Shown: one piece after another, positions 1 through 13,985 of the stretch | Layout of the letters: each line of letters begins with the position of its first letter | How positions within the stretch are numbered: position 1 is the stretch's first letter | NCBI GenBank assembly: GCA_030762935.1 | Contig: CM060899.1 | Location: 12,879,001-12,943,000, forward strand | Source: Hymenopus coronatus | Lineage: Eukaryota > Arthropoda > Insecta > Mantodea > Hymenopodidae | DNA length: 64,000 nt | Direction of reading: 5' to 3' | Notes under the pieces: generated by a model | Seen by the model: only the letters and a program-made list of their open reading frames with translations | Databases searched by the model: none | What the model was told of the DNA's origin: nothing | Translations under genes and position numbers: made by a program

Positions 1-289
1 CAAGGCAAGTGTGTTGCTGTTTTGCCACTTTACATTTGTTTTGTTTATGGTAGTTTTTGTTTAACTGTTTGTCCGAATGTGCAAATTGTTTAAGAATGAC
101 AGAGGCCGGGATTTAAAAGTTAGCAGCTCTCACTTTTCGTAAATATTCGAAATAGTACAATGGTATGTAGCAAAGCTGTACGCCTAATTGATTTGGTTTA
201 TTTATATGTCCCTTACTCTTTAACGCGATTACATTATTTAACTTGGTGTTTAATATGAAAATTAAAGGTAAGGTTAATTAGGTCACTTG
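1..289. other. No recognisable feature
   Basis: AT-rich sequence with no open frame or repeat that I recognise. It is the pre-insertion flank of the retrotransposon that begins at 302. Confidence 0.5.
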
Positions 290-292
290 TGG

Positions 293-808
293 TTATTTTC
301 TTTTATTCTTTCTTAGCCTTTTTTCCAGTATTAGTCTCATTGCTAATATTGCTTCTCGTGTGCCTGTGTTCTTCCTAAATCCAAATTGATAATCTGTTAT
401 GTATGTATCTATTTTCTTTTCTATTATATTATATATTATTTTTGTTAATATTTTGGATGCATGCGACATTAAACTTAGTGTACGGTATTGTTCACATTTT
501 TCAGCATTTGCTTTTTTTGGGGTAGGTATAATTTTACACATTTTAAAATCTTCTGGTAGTATTCCAGTTTCATATATATCAAATATGAGTTCATAGAGTG
601 TCTTGTGTAGTTCTTCATTTGCATTCTTCAATAGTTCTCCAGGAATCCCATCCTCCCCATGTGCTTTTCCATCTCTTAGATTGTTTAGAGCCTGTTCGAA
701 TTCTTCTTTTAGTATTGGGTCTCCTCTATCATCTTCTACTTCATCTATGTTTTCTTTTAGCTCTTCTATTTCATGTCCTTTATACAAATTCTCTATATAC
801 TCTACCAT
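293..808 (-). pseudogene. Reverse transcriptase, N-terminal half, of the same retrotransposon (inverted segment)
   Basis: An open stretch of 171 residues contains RT motifs in order: the GKAHGEDGIPGELLK block (RT 1), the FKMCKIIPTPKK block (RT 2), YRTLSLMSHASKILTKII (RT 2a/3) and the FGFRKNTGTREAI block. It runs out at the target-site duplication, where the last codons and the stop are supplied by flanking DNA. The catalytic YADD region is not here but in the directly oriented segment at 2939-3682, which fits the twin-priming layout. It is a fragment, not a functional gene. Confidence 0.85.
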
Positions 809-831
809 CCTTTTACTTTAATCTTATCATC

Positions 832-2673
<1,842 letters not shown>

Positions 2674-2692
<19 letters not shown>

Positions 2693-2951
2693 GGATGTGC
2701 ACTATCTCCAATACTGTTTAATGCATTCATACAGAGGCACTAAATGAAATCACGGAAGAAATAGACACTGGAATAAAGATACAGGGGATAAAAATCAATA
2801 TGCTCCGCTTTGAAGAAAAGGAGTGAGACAAGGATGTGCACTATCTCCAATACTGTTTAATGCATTCATACAGAGGCACTAAATGAAATCACGGAAGAAA
2901 TAGACACTGGAATAAAGATACAGGGGATAAAAATCAATATGCTCCGCTTTG
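2674..2951 (+). repeat. Exact tandem duplication, 2 x 139 bp, inside the RT
   Basis: Positions 2674-2812 and 2813-2951 appear identical over 139 bp. The unit covers the RT segment with the VRQGCALSPILFN block up to just before the FADD box. Because 139 is not a multiple of three, the duplication shifts the frame. The lack of visible differences suggests a recent event or an assembly artefact. Confidence 0.93.
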
Positions 2952-3682
2952 CAGATGATATTGCAATATTAATGGAGAACAAGAAAGATTTAGAAACATT
3001 CATAAACAAATTAGAAAATACATTGAGCAACAACTACAACGTATACATTAATAAATTAAAAACAAAAATTATGACTTGCAGGAATAAAGGGAATAGTAAC
3101 ACAAAAATTAAACTAAATGGACAACTATTAGAAGAAACCGAAATATTTCAGTATCTAGGAAGCAAAATAACAGCTGATGGAAGGAGCAAAACAGAAATAA
3201 CCAGTAGAATACAACACGCAAAACTTGCTTTTAATAAAAAGTACCAGCTATTTACTGCAAACAATATTAGCCTTGAAACCAGGAAGAATTTATTACAAAC
3301 ACATGTATGGAGTATTATGTTATATGGATGTGAAACTTTGACAATTTTAAAAGCAGAAAGAAAGAGAATAGAAGCATTTGAAACATGGTGCTATAGGAAA
3401 ATGCTAAAAGTTAAATGGAGTGACAAAATTAAAAATGAAAAAGTATGTAAAAGAGCAGAAGCGGAAAAACTAATTTGGAACCAAATTAAAAGAAGAAGAA
3501 CAAAATTAATAGGCCATTTATTAAAACATCAGAGCACACTGAATATTGTAATAGAAGGTATGACAGAAGGAAGAAGTGGCAAAGGAAGAGCAAGATCACG
3601 ATATATAAAACAAATTATGGAAGATATGAAATGCAGTAAGTATGAAGAACTCAAACGGAAAGCAGAGAGAAGATCTGAGTAG
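2939..3682 (+). pseudogene. Reverse transcriptase, C-terminal half, with FADD catalytic box
   Basis: This 247-residue open stretch begins just before the catalytic FADD motif (LRFADDIAIL). The thumb and connection follow: FQYLGSKITADGRSKTEI, then the LQTHVWSIMLYGCETLTI block and the EAFETWCYRKMLKVKWSDK block. The terminus is ERRSE followed by a stop. The order is that of the 3' half of ORF2 in APE-type LINEs. The preceding coding sequence is broken by the 139-bp duplication and by a 1-base loss near the FNAFIQ block. The 5' half is in inverse orientation at 293-2692. The A-rich tail begins about 35 bp after the stop. Confidence 0.9.
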
Positions 3683-3767
3683 AGAGTCGCTGCAAACCAA
3701 TCCAAGGATTGAAGACTCCTAAAAAAAAATAAATAATAAATAAATAAATAAATAATGGTTATTTTCT

Positions 3768-5097
3768 CGTAACCAAGTGTGAACTTTACTCGACGCTTCA
3801 AAGTGTGTGTTAAGTATTCGTGGGAGGGGGGGTTGTTTATTAATTTATTGCTTCATTATTTTAATTTAGGTCCCTGGAGTCTTCCTTAAATAATTTTTTT
3901 TAATTATTAACGTTTTCACATCTGCAATTTAAATTTCCCTTTTTTGCTATCTGCTTGTGTACTGTAATTAATTATCACGTCCTAATGCATTTATTTCATC
4001 TGTACACATGTTACTCATATGGCAACCTAGGGCCGCTAAAATACCACATCCCAGCTTGCGAAAATAACTCAGTTGTGATATTCTAGTGTTGGTAAATTCA
4101 ACTCAGAAGGATTTATTTAACAAAATAATTGAATAATCTATGAATAAATATATCATTGAGTGGAAATAATATTACGAAAACATAGCAGCGGTAAGCGAAT
4201 GGATTATATATGACGCTGAAATAAAAAATTAATATACGAATACAGCTAAGAAAGAGTGTATAAAGTGAAATATGTCAAGATAAATTATATTAATTATAAG
4301 GATTTATGGGAGAACAAGAACAACAAAATGGAGTTGCAACGTGAATGTAAGGAGCAAACTAACTTACAAATTATGCTCCTAAACTTAGACGAGAAAGTTC
4401 TGAATGCTGTCGAGGAGACTCTAACACAGTAGAACATGAAATTCAAATTGCTACAGAACCAATTGGAGACAAATCTTACACTGAAATTACGAAACAAAAA
4501 GACTAGGTATTAGCTGCAGGTAATTACATTAACAATATATTTGAATAAGTCAAGAAGGAGATTACTGACTTTAAGGCCCTGAATGTGTCCAGAAGGCTTC
4601 AGTTATTTGAGAACCGACTCAACGAGGTGGTACAATATCAAACAAGAAATAACTTGAAGATAAATGGAAAATGACGGTACAGCGCGTTTCGGAATGCTCG
4701 AATCATTACACTGGTCAACAACCAAAATGCATTCGAGATAAAATTAGTCATAAGTTTCTAATTTTGGGTCAATAAACACGAAAATTCCCTTCATTTTTGT
4801 AGATTGGTTCTCATATCTACAATACACAGTTTCGGCATTTGCGTTAGACTTCGATTTACTAGTAGAAATTAGTTCGAGTACATATTTTTGAAACAGCTTT
4901 TAACGGAAGTGTCTGGGTTGATTTATAACTAGCAAATGGAGCCCAACCCTCAGCTTACCATTCCTTTATCAACTGAGTTCAGTGTTTAGTTGGTGAGTGC
5001 GTGAAACGGTGTTTCAGTGCTTTCAAAATAACAGACATTTCAAGAAAGTTACATAACGCCGCGTAAGTGTGTTAATAACCGAAATAACTTTTGCTAG
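3768..5097. other. No confident gene; weak coding-like stretch near 4320-4690
   Basis: On the plus strand at 4320-4690 a charged, helical-looking peptide can be read with several stops (blocks such as ECKEQTNLQIMLLNLDEK and RLQLFENRLNEV). It could be the remnant of a retrotransposon ORF1 or gag coiled coil, but I do not recognise it. The rest is AT-rich without visible structure. Confidence 0.3.
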
Positions 5098-6671
5098 ATG
5101 TGCGGGGAAATTACTTTTAAGGTACTCATGAAAGGTGCCGGTAACTCCTATGGTGAAAAAGGCATGCTATCTTTATTTTGGCTGCAAAATAGGTGATGAG
5201 GATAAATTGTTTGCACTCCATATTTGTTGTCGCAACTGTTACACGAATCTACGTGAATGGCTAAATGATAAAGAGCGATTTTTGAATATCACTATACCAA
5301 TGATGTGGACGGAGCAAAGCAATCATGTAAATGACTACTACTTCTGTATGGTTCCTTCCGTCATTGGTGTGAATAGCAAGAAGAAACACGCTTTATTCCC
5401 TCAGTCTTCCGCCCTGTGCCACACAGCCATGACTTACCGATACCTGTTCCTCCAGCTTCATACATCCTGGATTCTGACAACATGGCCTCACCCTCTTCTG
5501 AAGAAGCAGTACTATCAACATCTCAAGATACACACTTCGGGCCTGATACAGAACGTTCTGAAACTCATAAAGTGACTCAAACTCAACTAAATGACCTTGT
5601 GAGAAAATCAGATCTCCCTAAGAATAAGGCCAAGTTGTTGGCATCATGTCGTAGGGAGTGACTCATTCTTGAAGCAAATGTGAAAATAACAAGTTTTCGA
5701 GTTCGCCAGCATTCACTACAACGTTTTTTTCTAAGCAAGAAAATGTTGCATTTTGAAATTACATGGATGTACTGACAGTCGCAATGAACATGCAACTTAA
5801 TCCAGAAGAGTGGCTCCATTGTATAGACTCCTCTAAAATCAGTCTTAAAGTTGTTTTACTCTACAATGGCAAAAAATTACCATGTATTCCTTTTGGTCAT
5901 GAGGCTCATAAGAAAGAGACATGATAATATGAAACTACTAATCAACTGTATACAATTTGTTAAGTACAAGTGGTGCATATGTGCAGATTTCACAGTGGTG
6001 GCAATCTTATTAGGTCTCCAGTAGGGTTATACGAAATGTTATGTCAGTGGGATAGTCGTGCAAAGGATTAACGCTATGCAACATATGTAGAAATGGACTC
6101 TCAGACATAACTTAGCACCAGGTTCCAAAAACGTCGTTTGCAGACCACTGGTTGACGAGAGAAAAATAATATTATCTGCATTGCACATTAAACTGGGATG
6201 AATGAAAAACTTTGTAAAAGGTGTGAATCGAAATGGAGAAGCCTATAGGTACCTTTTTCATAAATGTCCTCGTTTAAGTGAGTCGAAAATCAAAGCGGGA
6301 ATATTCATAGGTCCCCAAATAAAAAAGTTAATGGCGTATGGACATTTTCATGGACTTCTAACTGGCAAGGAGGAAGCTGCATGGAAAGCATTTCCCTCAG
6401 TTGTGCTTAACTTCCTTGGTAACAAAAGAACGCATAATTATTAAAAATTAGTGGACGATATGTTGATGGCTTATAACAGAGTGGGGTGCAACATATCTCT
6501 GAAGATGCATTTCCTTTACTCATACCTAGACTTTTTTCCTGAAAATCGTGGCGCAGTGAGTGATGAGCATGGCGAACGTTTTCATCAGGACATTGCTATT
6601 CTTGACGTCGTTATCAAGGAAAATGGAGTATATCTATGCTCGCTGACTATTGCCAGTCTTTAATAAGTTAA
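5098..6671 (+). pseudogene. Decayed copy of a multicopy arthropod gene of unknown function (SDEHGERFHQDI family)
   Basis: Coding blocks are spread over all three plus frames. They include an N-terminal FGCKIGDEDK block with paired cysteines (HICCRNC), then YYFCMV, then the QLNDLVRKSDLPKNKAKLLA helix near 5580-5650. Next come a VKYKWCICADFTVVAILLGL block near 5960 and the FVKGVNRNGEAYRYLFHKCP block at 6202. The strongest motif, GAVSDEHGERFHQDI, is at about 6550-6595. After a frameshift the terminus reads RRYQGKWSISMLADYC. I recognise this protein type as widespread and multicopy in arthropod genomes; its function is unknown to me and it is probably transposon-linked. At least four stops or frameshifts separate the blocks, so this copy is dead. 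The start is approximate. Confidence 0.7.
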
Positions 6672-7067
6672 AATATAGCAGACTAGCCAATACAGCTCGC
6701 TTATAATGTACGTGATTAAAGGCTACTTATATTTTTTCTTGCAAGAACAATATTGAAACTTTTATTGCATGCGCCTTCTAAACAAGAACTAAGGAAAAAT
6801 TTTACGCCATTTTCGAATTTAGGAAGTCAAATTACATAATAATTCATTAATTTCGTTTCGCATACAAAAAAACTTTTAATTTTTTTTTTTGACTGGAAGA
6901 TTCTGGTTCGCAGGTCCTAGAAGAAATACTTATATATTTTGTAATAATCTTACCAGGCTGAATTGAACCCTGGCAAACAAATAGAAATTTCTCAGAAGGA
7001 ATGGTAGGACATTTTTTAATGCAAAATATTTGTGAAACTACGAGAAGAGGACATGCGATCAACATAT
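6672..7067. other. No recognisable feature
   Basis: AT-rich spacer with a short poly-T run at 6881. I see nothing coding or repeated. Confidence 0.4.
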
Positions 7068-7123
7068 TAATAATAATAACAACAACAACAATAATAATAA
7101 TAATAATAATAATAGTAATAAAT
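7068..7123. repeat. AAT/AAC microsatellite
   Basis: Imperfect run of AAT units with an AAC block, directly before the LINE fragment at 7130. Confidence 0.85.
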
Positions 7124-7129
7124 TTTATA

Positions 7130-7845
7130 AATTGTATCTACAGTTAGACATAAAGTCGGAGTTTCACAGGGATCACCTTTTAAACCTATTTTATTACTAA
7201 GATTTGTAATCGATATTTTCTTTTTAGTTTAAAAGAACAATTATACTCAATTGCGGCAGATACAAGTTTGGTTTACAAAGGAGAAATTATTACTTCCATC
7301 ATTGAAAAAGATTTTAAAATCACCAGTATGTGGTGTTATCAAAATTATCTTACTATTAATATAGAAAAAACAACATTTATTTTATTTCATAAAATCAGTA
7401 ATTTTAAAAATAAGTCACATAAAAATTGTTAGTTTACAAGGTAAAACAATAGAGAAAAGTAGAGCAAATAATACACTTGGAATCATACTTATGTTCTAGA
7501 TTATTATGGAAGCCTTATATCAATCATATTATAAACAGAGTAGTACCTGTCATCGGTGTGCTAAACTGATTAAAAGAAATAATTATTCCTAGTAGATTAT
7601 AAGTTACTTATTATGCTCAAATACACTAACTTTCAGTATCTAAATTTGATATGATGCTGAACTACCAAAGAACCACTAAATCTACTTAAATTACAGCCGA
7701 ATAAAGTTATTCGGATCTTTCGGAATTTATATGCCAATTTGGTTGCATAGCACTACTAGCATTAGTGCACTGCATCGCAGTATCTCACATTCACTATTGA
7801 GCTACAGATACAAAATAAAAAATTGGCTTCTTAAATCTAATATAT
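7130..7845 (+). pseudogene. LINE reverse transcriptase fragment (CR1/Jockey-like), heavily decayed
   Basis: Plus-strand blocks match the middle of a CR1/Jockey-type RT. HKVGVSQGSPF is the GVPQGS-like box. DTSLVYKGE follows the lost catalytic position. WCYQNYLTINIEKTTFILFH is the thumb entry. Frameshifts separate them. After the coding remnant comes a GGAT-rich tail (7848-7941), consistent with the short 3' repeats on which some LINE clades end. It is 5'-truncated with no endonuclease. Clade assignment is tentative. Confidence 0.65.
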
Positions 7846-7847
7846 AG

Positions 7848-7941
7848 ATGTATGAATGGATGGACGGACGGATAAATGGGTGGATGTGTGGGTGAATAAT
7901 TAGATGGATGGATAGATTGATGGACGGATGGATGAATAAAA
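7848..7941 (+). repeat. GGAT/GGAC minisatellite, probable LINE 3' tail
   Basis: Imperfect ATGGATGG/GACGGATG units directly after the RT remnant, interpreted as its simple-repeat tail. Confidence 0.7.
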
Positions 7942-8541
7942 TAACTTTTAATCTGGCCTCAAATGCTACGTGAGAGCACAAAGTCTTGTAGAGTGAAATT
8001 TACAAAATATAGTATTTCAAACGGTAATGTGTCAGTTGGCCGCGCAATGCCGCAAAACTATACCCACTTTAGAAATTGAAAACCCGCTGTAGAACTGAGC
8101 ACATAGTACCAAAGGAATGCAACCGGTTAATAGGCGCAAAATGGCAGTAGTAGCACGATTATAATTTGCTAAATAGCGCGTATATCAAGTAGCCGAAAGG
8201 CATGGCAATTCTAACTGACGACGGCATCCATCATACACCATTAATCCTACTTATTGCAGATGTTAATTATTTGAGGTTATGTGGTACATGAGCTATCTAA
8301 AGGCGATTTCATCAAGACATAAAGATAACTCCATATATGTCACACTGCAAGTGCGGTGCTCTTATTACATTTGATCAAGTAATATTGTGGGTTAAATTGA
8401 GAAATTTAATACACAGAGCTACTGTTAAATAAGAAGTCATCGATTGCTTTGTTTCTTTTTAATGAAAACAGGAGCATTAGTAGTAAATAAAGTTATTATG
8501 TATTATTGTTATTGTATTTATTATGATTATTATGAATATTA

Positions 8542-8584
<43 letters not shown>

Positions 8585-9563
8585 TGTAAGAGTAACTGTC
8601 AGTCCAACCAGATCTACTTGCTCTTTAGTTATGTTATTGGTAGCCTTAAAAAGGGCTGTTATGTCATTGAAGAAAATATGAAAGACGGAGAACAGTAGGA
8701 TATATTCAGAACAACAGTATATGCACCCCCTGACGCATATAATTGCATATTTCAGCGTTTCCCACACCTTCCTATGAATGCACTGCCACATTGTATATAT
8801 TTCTGGGTTTCCCCGCCTTGCTATGGTTACGCTTCCTAAGGCATATACTGTTAATTGCAAAGTTCATGCTTTCCACACTAGCGTATGACTACACTGCCGT
8901 CCCTCCTTTTCGCAATACCAACTATATATGCTCCATTACACTGAACATTGCACATTTCAGATGCAAAGGTTGGATGAATGACGTTACGCAGCCAACTGAC
9001 CCTTAAACGGCAACATTACCAGTTTCTATTTATCTCAGTAGGTCGAAGACTTGTCATATCTATGCAATGTCTAAGCCCATTCAATGTACTCTTTTGAGAA
9101 GTTTACCATCGGTAATTTAGGCTAACCAATGGGGAGGTTTTGTAACAATTGTGTGAATTGACTGTTAAAACATCGGGTAAGACTTAATGATGAGAGACTG
9201 AAACTGTGTGATGTTGTTGAATCGCAGATGGGACAAGTTCCATCTACGAGGCCATGTTTCTAATTTTATACTTTACGACACCAAAGAAGTAGATGATAAA
9301 ACAATGAAGCATCAATATGTGGTAAGTAATACGGTAGTATGAACAAACGAGTTGTATTTATAAATAGTCAGGTAATGAAATCGAGTTCTATAGTGCGTTT
9401 TGGATTGGCGGCAGCATTGGACTGGGTGTGGTTTGGCGCGTCTACTATCAGACTACTAGCGCTGATGCATCAGTCAAGTTGATTCTGTCGTGAGGGAAAG
9501 AAGTCCTTGGAGGTGTTTAGAGTAAAATTATATTGTCTTTTGGTGATAATTTGTCCATTAATA
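7942..9563. other. No gene recognised; ATT microsatellite at 8530-8583
   Basis: The only clear structure is a TAT/ATT microsatellite (about 8497-8583). At about 8716-8960 a cytosine-rich segment contains loosely repeated phrases (CACTGCC, TTTCCC, GCATAT) that hint at an old tandem repeat, but I cannot define a unit. Confidence 0.4.
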
Positions 9564-10290
9564 ATGCTTAGTTACACTTTAGTACAACGCATTTTTCTGT
9601 ATGATGCAAACATGAAATAATCTTTTGCAAGAAGGTATCTTAAAGAATTTCAGCATCGGTTTACAGGTGTGCGAATTCCTCGCAGGTCAACAATTTATGA
9701 CCTTCTCAACAAAGTCAGGCGCACACGATTTTTTTTTCTCCCGCTTAATGAATACGAGCCCGGGGAGAACATTGACCTCAAAACTCACTGAGACTTTTAG
9801 TACATGAGATTAACATTGGTTAAGAGATCAGCTTCTGTGACAACGAAGCTTCTGAAAATTAAGTCGTACAAGGTAACTGTAAGTCATGATTTAAACCACA
9901 AGTTCCTGTAAGCACCATCAAAAATTGCAATTGGCTTCTGCATTCCGTTAATAATAGCGACAGGGATCCAGTTTTAACGTGTCTTACTTATGAAACGTGG
10001 TTTCAATTTTTAGGGTCACGTTTCTACTCAGAACAATAGATACTAGATTACCGACAATCCCTATATTATTCATGGAGTTAATTGCCATGCCGCAATAGTT
10101 GAGGTTTGGTGCGCAGTGAGAGCGCATTGAATTATCGGTCCCATAAATGTGGACACAATAGTTGATTCACATATTTTTGTAAAGTTTATTGTAAATAGCT
10201 TCTTTCCGCAATAAAGAAGAAGTGTAAGATTTGCGATTGCCAAATCTCCGGGCGCCACCCAAAATGCCCGGGTCTGAACACGGGACAATG
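9564..10290 (+). pseudogene. Dead Tc1/mariner-like transposase with N-terminal HTH (DUF4817-like)
   Basis: An ATG at 9564 opens a helix-turn-helix domain, read as LKEFQHRFTGVRIPRRSTI followed by YDLLNKVRRT. This is typical of an insect Tc1/mariner-like lineage whose N-terminus is catalogued as DUF4817. Further on are the KLLKIKSYKVTV linker (near 9855), a CNWLLHSVNN-like region in shifted frame (near 9925), and NPYIIHGV followed by VEVWCAV at about 10055-10120, the segment before the second catalytic aspartate. A stop falls 19 codons after the ATG, others follow, and several frameshifts are present. The last third is not recognisable and no terminal repeats were found. The family call rests on several collinear blocks. 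Confidence 0.68.
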
Positions 10291-10409
10291 ATTTTAATCT
10301 ATGAGTTTCAATATGATCTTACTCCCTAATCATTTTGAATATTCTTGTTCGAATGTTAATTTCTCGTTCTAACAATCTTTGATTGTTGTGTGTGTGTGTG
10401 TGTGTGTGT

Positions 10410-10448
<39 letters not shown>

Positions 10449-11189
10449 TCGGCTAACACTTTATTAAAGAAACACGTTTATTTTTGTGTTCATTTATTGT
10501 CAGCTATCACTTTGTCACTTATTACTTTACCGGCCATTGTTGAAACGCTCGGATCGTGTGTGAATTGACTAGCTTTCATAATTTACAGTAGTGATCTCTT
10601 TGTTCTGTGGTAGTGAGTAATAAGAGGGACATGAAAAGGCGTTATCTAAGTTCTTTCCGTGAAGAATAGTTGCAGAACAAAAATTATACAGAATGGTTAT
10701 AAAAGTGGCTGTGTTTAGTGCAGAATGTGCGGCAGAAAGACAAAAAACGAATATTATTACACAAAGAAAATTAATCTTTTCTTAAATTTCCTGCTAAAAC
10801 AAGTTTCTCTAGAAGGCAACAAAATCATTGCAGTGGAATTAACTTTGACTTATCCTAGCGTGAAACACCGCCATTTTTACAGTTCTCAAGATTGTGGTAA
10901 ATAAGTTATATCCAGACGTTTTGAGAAACTCCTGTGCACCAACGAAAGTAAGATGCGGCTGAACTAAATGTGAGGCGTCAGTAAAAATGTGTTTTTGGCT
11001 TATCCTAAAGAAAAGCTATTAAGCGAATTAAAGCAAAATGTTCCGTTTTCATTAAGTTCAGGCTTCAAATAAGGGCAACAAAAAACACTATCCGATAGTT
11101 GTAACGTACTACTTAGCAAAAGGGTGCCACGTTTGCTCTCAATGGAGAATTAACACAATCATGTGATCGATTCGGCAGCTGGTTTGGAA
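10291..11189. other. No gene recognised; GT microsatellite at 10387-10443
   Basis: A (GT)n run with one GGGT break lies at 10387-10443. I see no coding blocks elsewhere in this stretch. The right part may belong to the mariner remnant that becomes recognisable near 11190. Confidence 0.5.
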
Positions 11190-11800
11190 CTTTTTTGTCG
11201 CATTCCTGAAAAGTTTCTGCGTTGATACATAACTGTGGATAAAACATGCATACATTGCTACACTCCAAAGAAAAAAGTATATTCAAAACAGTAAGTTTTT
11301 GAAGACGAATCCGCTTCGAAGAAGGTAAACGTGATGAAACCTGCAGAGGGGGAGAGGGGTTATGCACGCGGAAAAGTCTACATTGATTATTTCCAGAAAG
11401 GAGGAACAATAAAGGGAGAGTATTGTGCATCGTTATCGCATCGGTTGATCGGAGAAATCAAGAAACAACGCCCTCATCTGACCAAGAAAAATATTCTATA
11501 CATCAAGTCAATGCAACGGTGCATAGCTATGCAGTATTAACGACAAAGTTGTGTAATTTAGGTTCGAATTACTACAACGTTCACCATGTTCAGCCCTGAG
11601 TAACTTTTTTATTTTCAAACTTGAAAAAACCGCTTGGGAGAAAACGTTTCAGTCTAACAAAGAGGCCATCTCCCAAAAGATACCTATTTTGAGGACATTC
11701 CAACGTTTCCTTTTTGTAACGCTTAAAACAGCTGGAGAAACACTGGGAAATATGTATCGAGCTAAAATGAGATTACGTCGACAAATAAAAAATAAATAAT
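11190..11800 (+). pseudogene. Mariner transposase remnant (C-terminal two thirds)
   Basis: Collinear mariner blocks appear in shifting frames. A VDETW-like region is badly decayed near 11200-11260. KVYIDYFQKGGTIKGEYCA and SHRLIGEIKKQRPHLTKKN at 11370-11500 match the part just before the second catalytic aspartate. Later blocks read FKLEKTAWEK and then a YFEDLD-like LRTF stretch near 11690. The DNAPVH box is replaced by unrelated sequence. No terminal inverted repeats were found. It is much older than the copy at 60324-61574. Confidence 0.7.
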
Positions 11801-12298
11801 AATAATAATAATAGTAATAATAAAAAATAATTTACCAAAGATAATGTGTTTTTCTATCCCTTTCTATGGACTTGTTGAGTGCCTCTCGTATTTCCATATT
11901 CAGTTCTGTTGTGCAACTTATTTGGTTCACTGTAGGGTACTTAAAAATTTAGGTTTGACTGTTTAGAAGTTTTTAACTCAGTTTAAAGGAAAGAAGTGTC
12001 CTGTTTGGACAAAGAAGGTTCAAACATTATTGAAGCTGATAGATGCTCGTTAATCTGAAATAGATAAATAATTTCTGTCATGATAATATCACAGAGTTCT
12101 TTGACAGTCAAACTCCGGTAATCGGCGAAAAGCATGCACTTAGGCCAGGACGCATGTTCTCCATCCTGTTTTTTCACTTCTCAATGATGTCAAGTAAATT
12201 CCTGATTCGTTGGATTTATGCTTGGAAATCACTCACGGCATACGTATTCTAAAAATAAATGAATCACGGGAGTTTTGCTGAAGGTATGTGAAAATAAT
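11801..12298. other. No gene recognised
   Basis: A short AAT microsatellite at 11796-11828 is followed by AT-rich sequence without visible coding or repeat structure up to the presumed LTR. Confidence 0.4.
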
Positions 12299-12710
12299 TG
12301 TAGCAAATGTCTTTATTGACCCAACAATAATTTACAAACAACAAATTAAGCTCTCTGCTTAAAATATTTCACTCAACGTAAGACAGTTGACAGTTTATGA
12401 CTGCACACCGTGCGTGGCTCGCGATAACATTTCAATCACTTACTACTCAGTACAAATCACATCACACTGTGAATTCTTTCTGCTTTTACAAGAGGAAAAT
12501 TACGTCACAAGTTTTCTGGAAACTTCTCGCAGGTAGTAGAAAGCGAAGCTAGAAACATCAGGAATATAGGAATAATCAGGATGTGGATCTGTCACGTTCT
12601 CAAGTCTTCTGTTTTGTCGCGCCGTTGTTTACTATCAATGTCTCGCATTCCAGCTAGCGTCACATTTCACAGGAACATGAGATAGGTCGCATGCGCAGAC
12701 GGCATTGTCA
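12299..12710 (-). repeat. Probable 3' LTR of the minus-strand Ty3/gypsy element
   Basis: On the minus strand this 412-bp segment starts with TGACAATGCC and ends in TTTGCTACA, giving TG...CA termini. It contains an AATAAA signal close to its end and follows directly after a purine-rich stretch. Its position, immediately downstream of the pol remnant, is where a 3' LTR should lie. No second LTR copy is visible in the window, so the ends are inferred. Confidence 0.55.
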
Positions 12711-12735
12711 GAGTGCTCCCTCCTGTCCATCATAA
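12711..12735 (-). other. Candidate polypurine tract
   Basis: On the minus strand the sequence ATGGACAGGAGGGAGCACTC lies just before the presumed LTR start. Purine-rich tracts at this position prime plus-strand synthesis in LTR retrotransposons. This one is interrupted by CAC near the LTR. Confidence 0.5.
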
Positions 12736-13985
12736 TGCGCTAGACAACCCAAATACACCAATCTTGATCATAAGGCCCTTGCCATGATTGTTAAAGCTTG
12801 GGCCAGCGTCCCTTGGTCTGGGTAGGACAATATAGCCATAACAAATCACCTTGTAGGAAGCCTTGGCTGTTCGCCTGCCGGTCGTAACTGGTATTCATCC
12901 GATCGCTCGGTACCTGGATGTTTAAACAGACATTTTCATACATGTCATGCAGTAGGTCTAGGAGTTGCTCTTCGTCGTCAGTTGCCGACTGTTCTGTTCC
13001 AGGAGGACTCCCGAACATCAGGTGGCAAGGTAATTGCAGTTTTCTGGCCGGTGGTGACGTGGGTTTAAGAGCGGTTGGTCAGCGGATAATGATACGCCAC
13101 AAATGTTCTTCTAGCGTGTTAATTGTACCACTCAGTGTCAGACTGTGCGTGAAGAGGTGCGATACGTGTCTTGTGCACTCCAAGTCACTCCGGATTTCCC
13201 ACTTGGGGTTGGAATCAAAATTTTGGCGCGCATCGCTTTAGCCCCAATAAAATCCCAAAGGATAAAACAGTTCTTCCACGAGGCAGTTTTCTATGGTCTT
13301 GCCCTATTGGTTAGGGATGGTACACATCTCCGGCCACCTGATGAAATAATCCATGGCGACCAACAGATACTTGTTATCTCTATCGGGCACAGGGAATAGC
13401 CAAACTACGTTGATGCCTATCCATTCGAGGGCTGCTCCCGCTTTACACTTGTGCATCAGCTGCTCTCTCTGGGTCTTTCCATCACGTGACTTCCATATTC
13501 TGAACAGCACGCCGTTCTTGACCTTAAGTGAGCCCCATTGGGTCCAGTAGGATTTGTACACAGTGCTTCTTTGTGCGATATCCTCCCAGCTTGTACAAGT
13601 CCCCGCTTCCACTTCTCCCAGGAGTGACCCCGATAGGGTCGTCCAGAGGAGTGGATCCTATATCCACATTGGTATGGCTCCTTCCTTTCCAATCTTCTAA
13701 TGTAAAGTTGTGTTCTTGCATCCTCTGGACCTAATGAGCTGTCTGCTGCTCTAGATTCTTTAAACTTAACTGCCAGATGAAGGTAGAGTGGTCAGTTCTC
13801 AGATGGAATTTTTGACTATGTAGATATTTGTGGAAGTGCTCCAGCGACTTTACTATTGCCAACAGCTCCCACCGAGTAACAAGGTGCTTCTTCTCTGCTT
13901 TGGAGACCGTCTTGCTATTGTAGGTCATATCCTGCTCCTGGCCATCCTGGACTAAGGCTGTCCACACACATACAGGAGCCTTTTC
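12736..13985 (-). pseudogene. Ty3/gypsy pol remnant: RNase H to integrase
   Basis: Reading leftwards from 13970, the RNase H segment shows YNSKTVSKAEKKHLVTRWEL, HFHKYLHSQKFHLRTDHSTF and the SLKNLEQQTAH block. The linker follows, then integrase core blocks (LVAMDYFIRWPEM near 13350). A C-terminal DLLWLYCPTQTKGRWPKL block and a WQGPYD block end near 12770, just before the polypurine tract. Stops and frame changes occur throughout. The RT domain is missing, cut off where an AR1 repeat begins at about 13986. It resembles the plus-strand copy at 15890-18370 and probably belongs to the same or a sister family. It is a dead endogenous retrotransposon. Confidence 0.85.
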
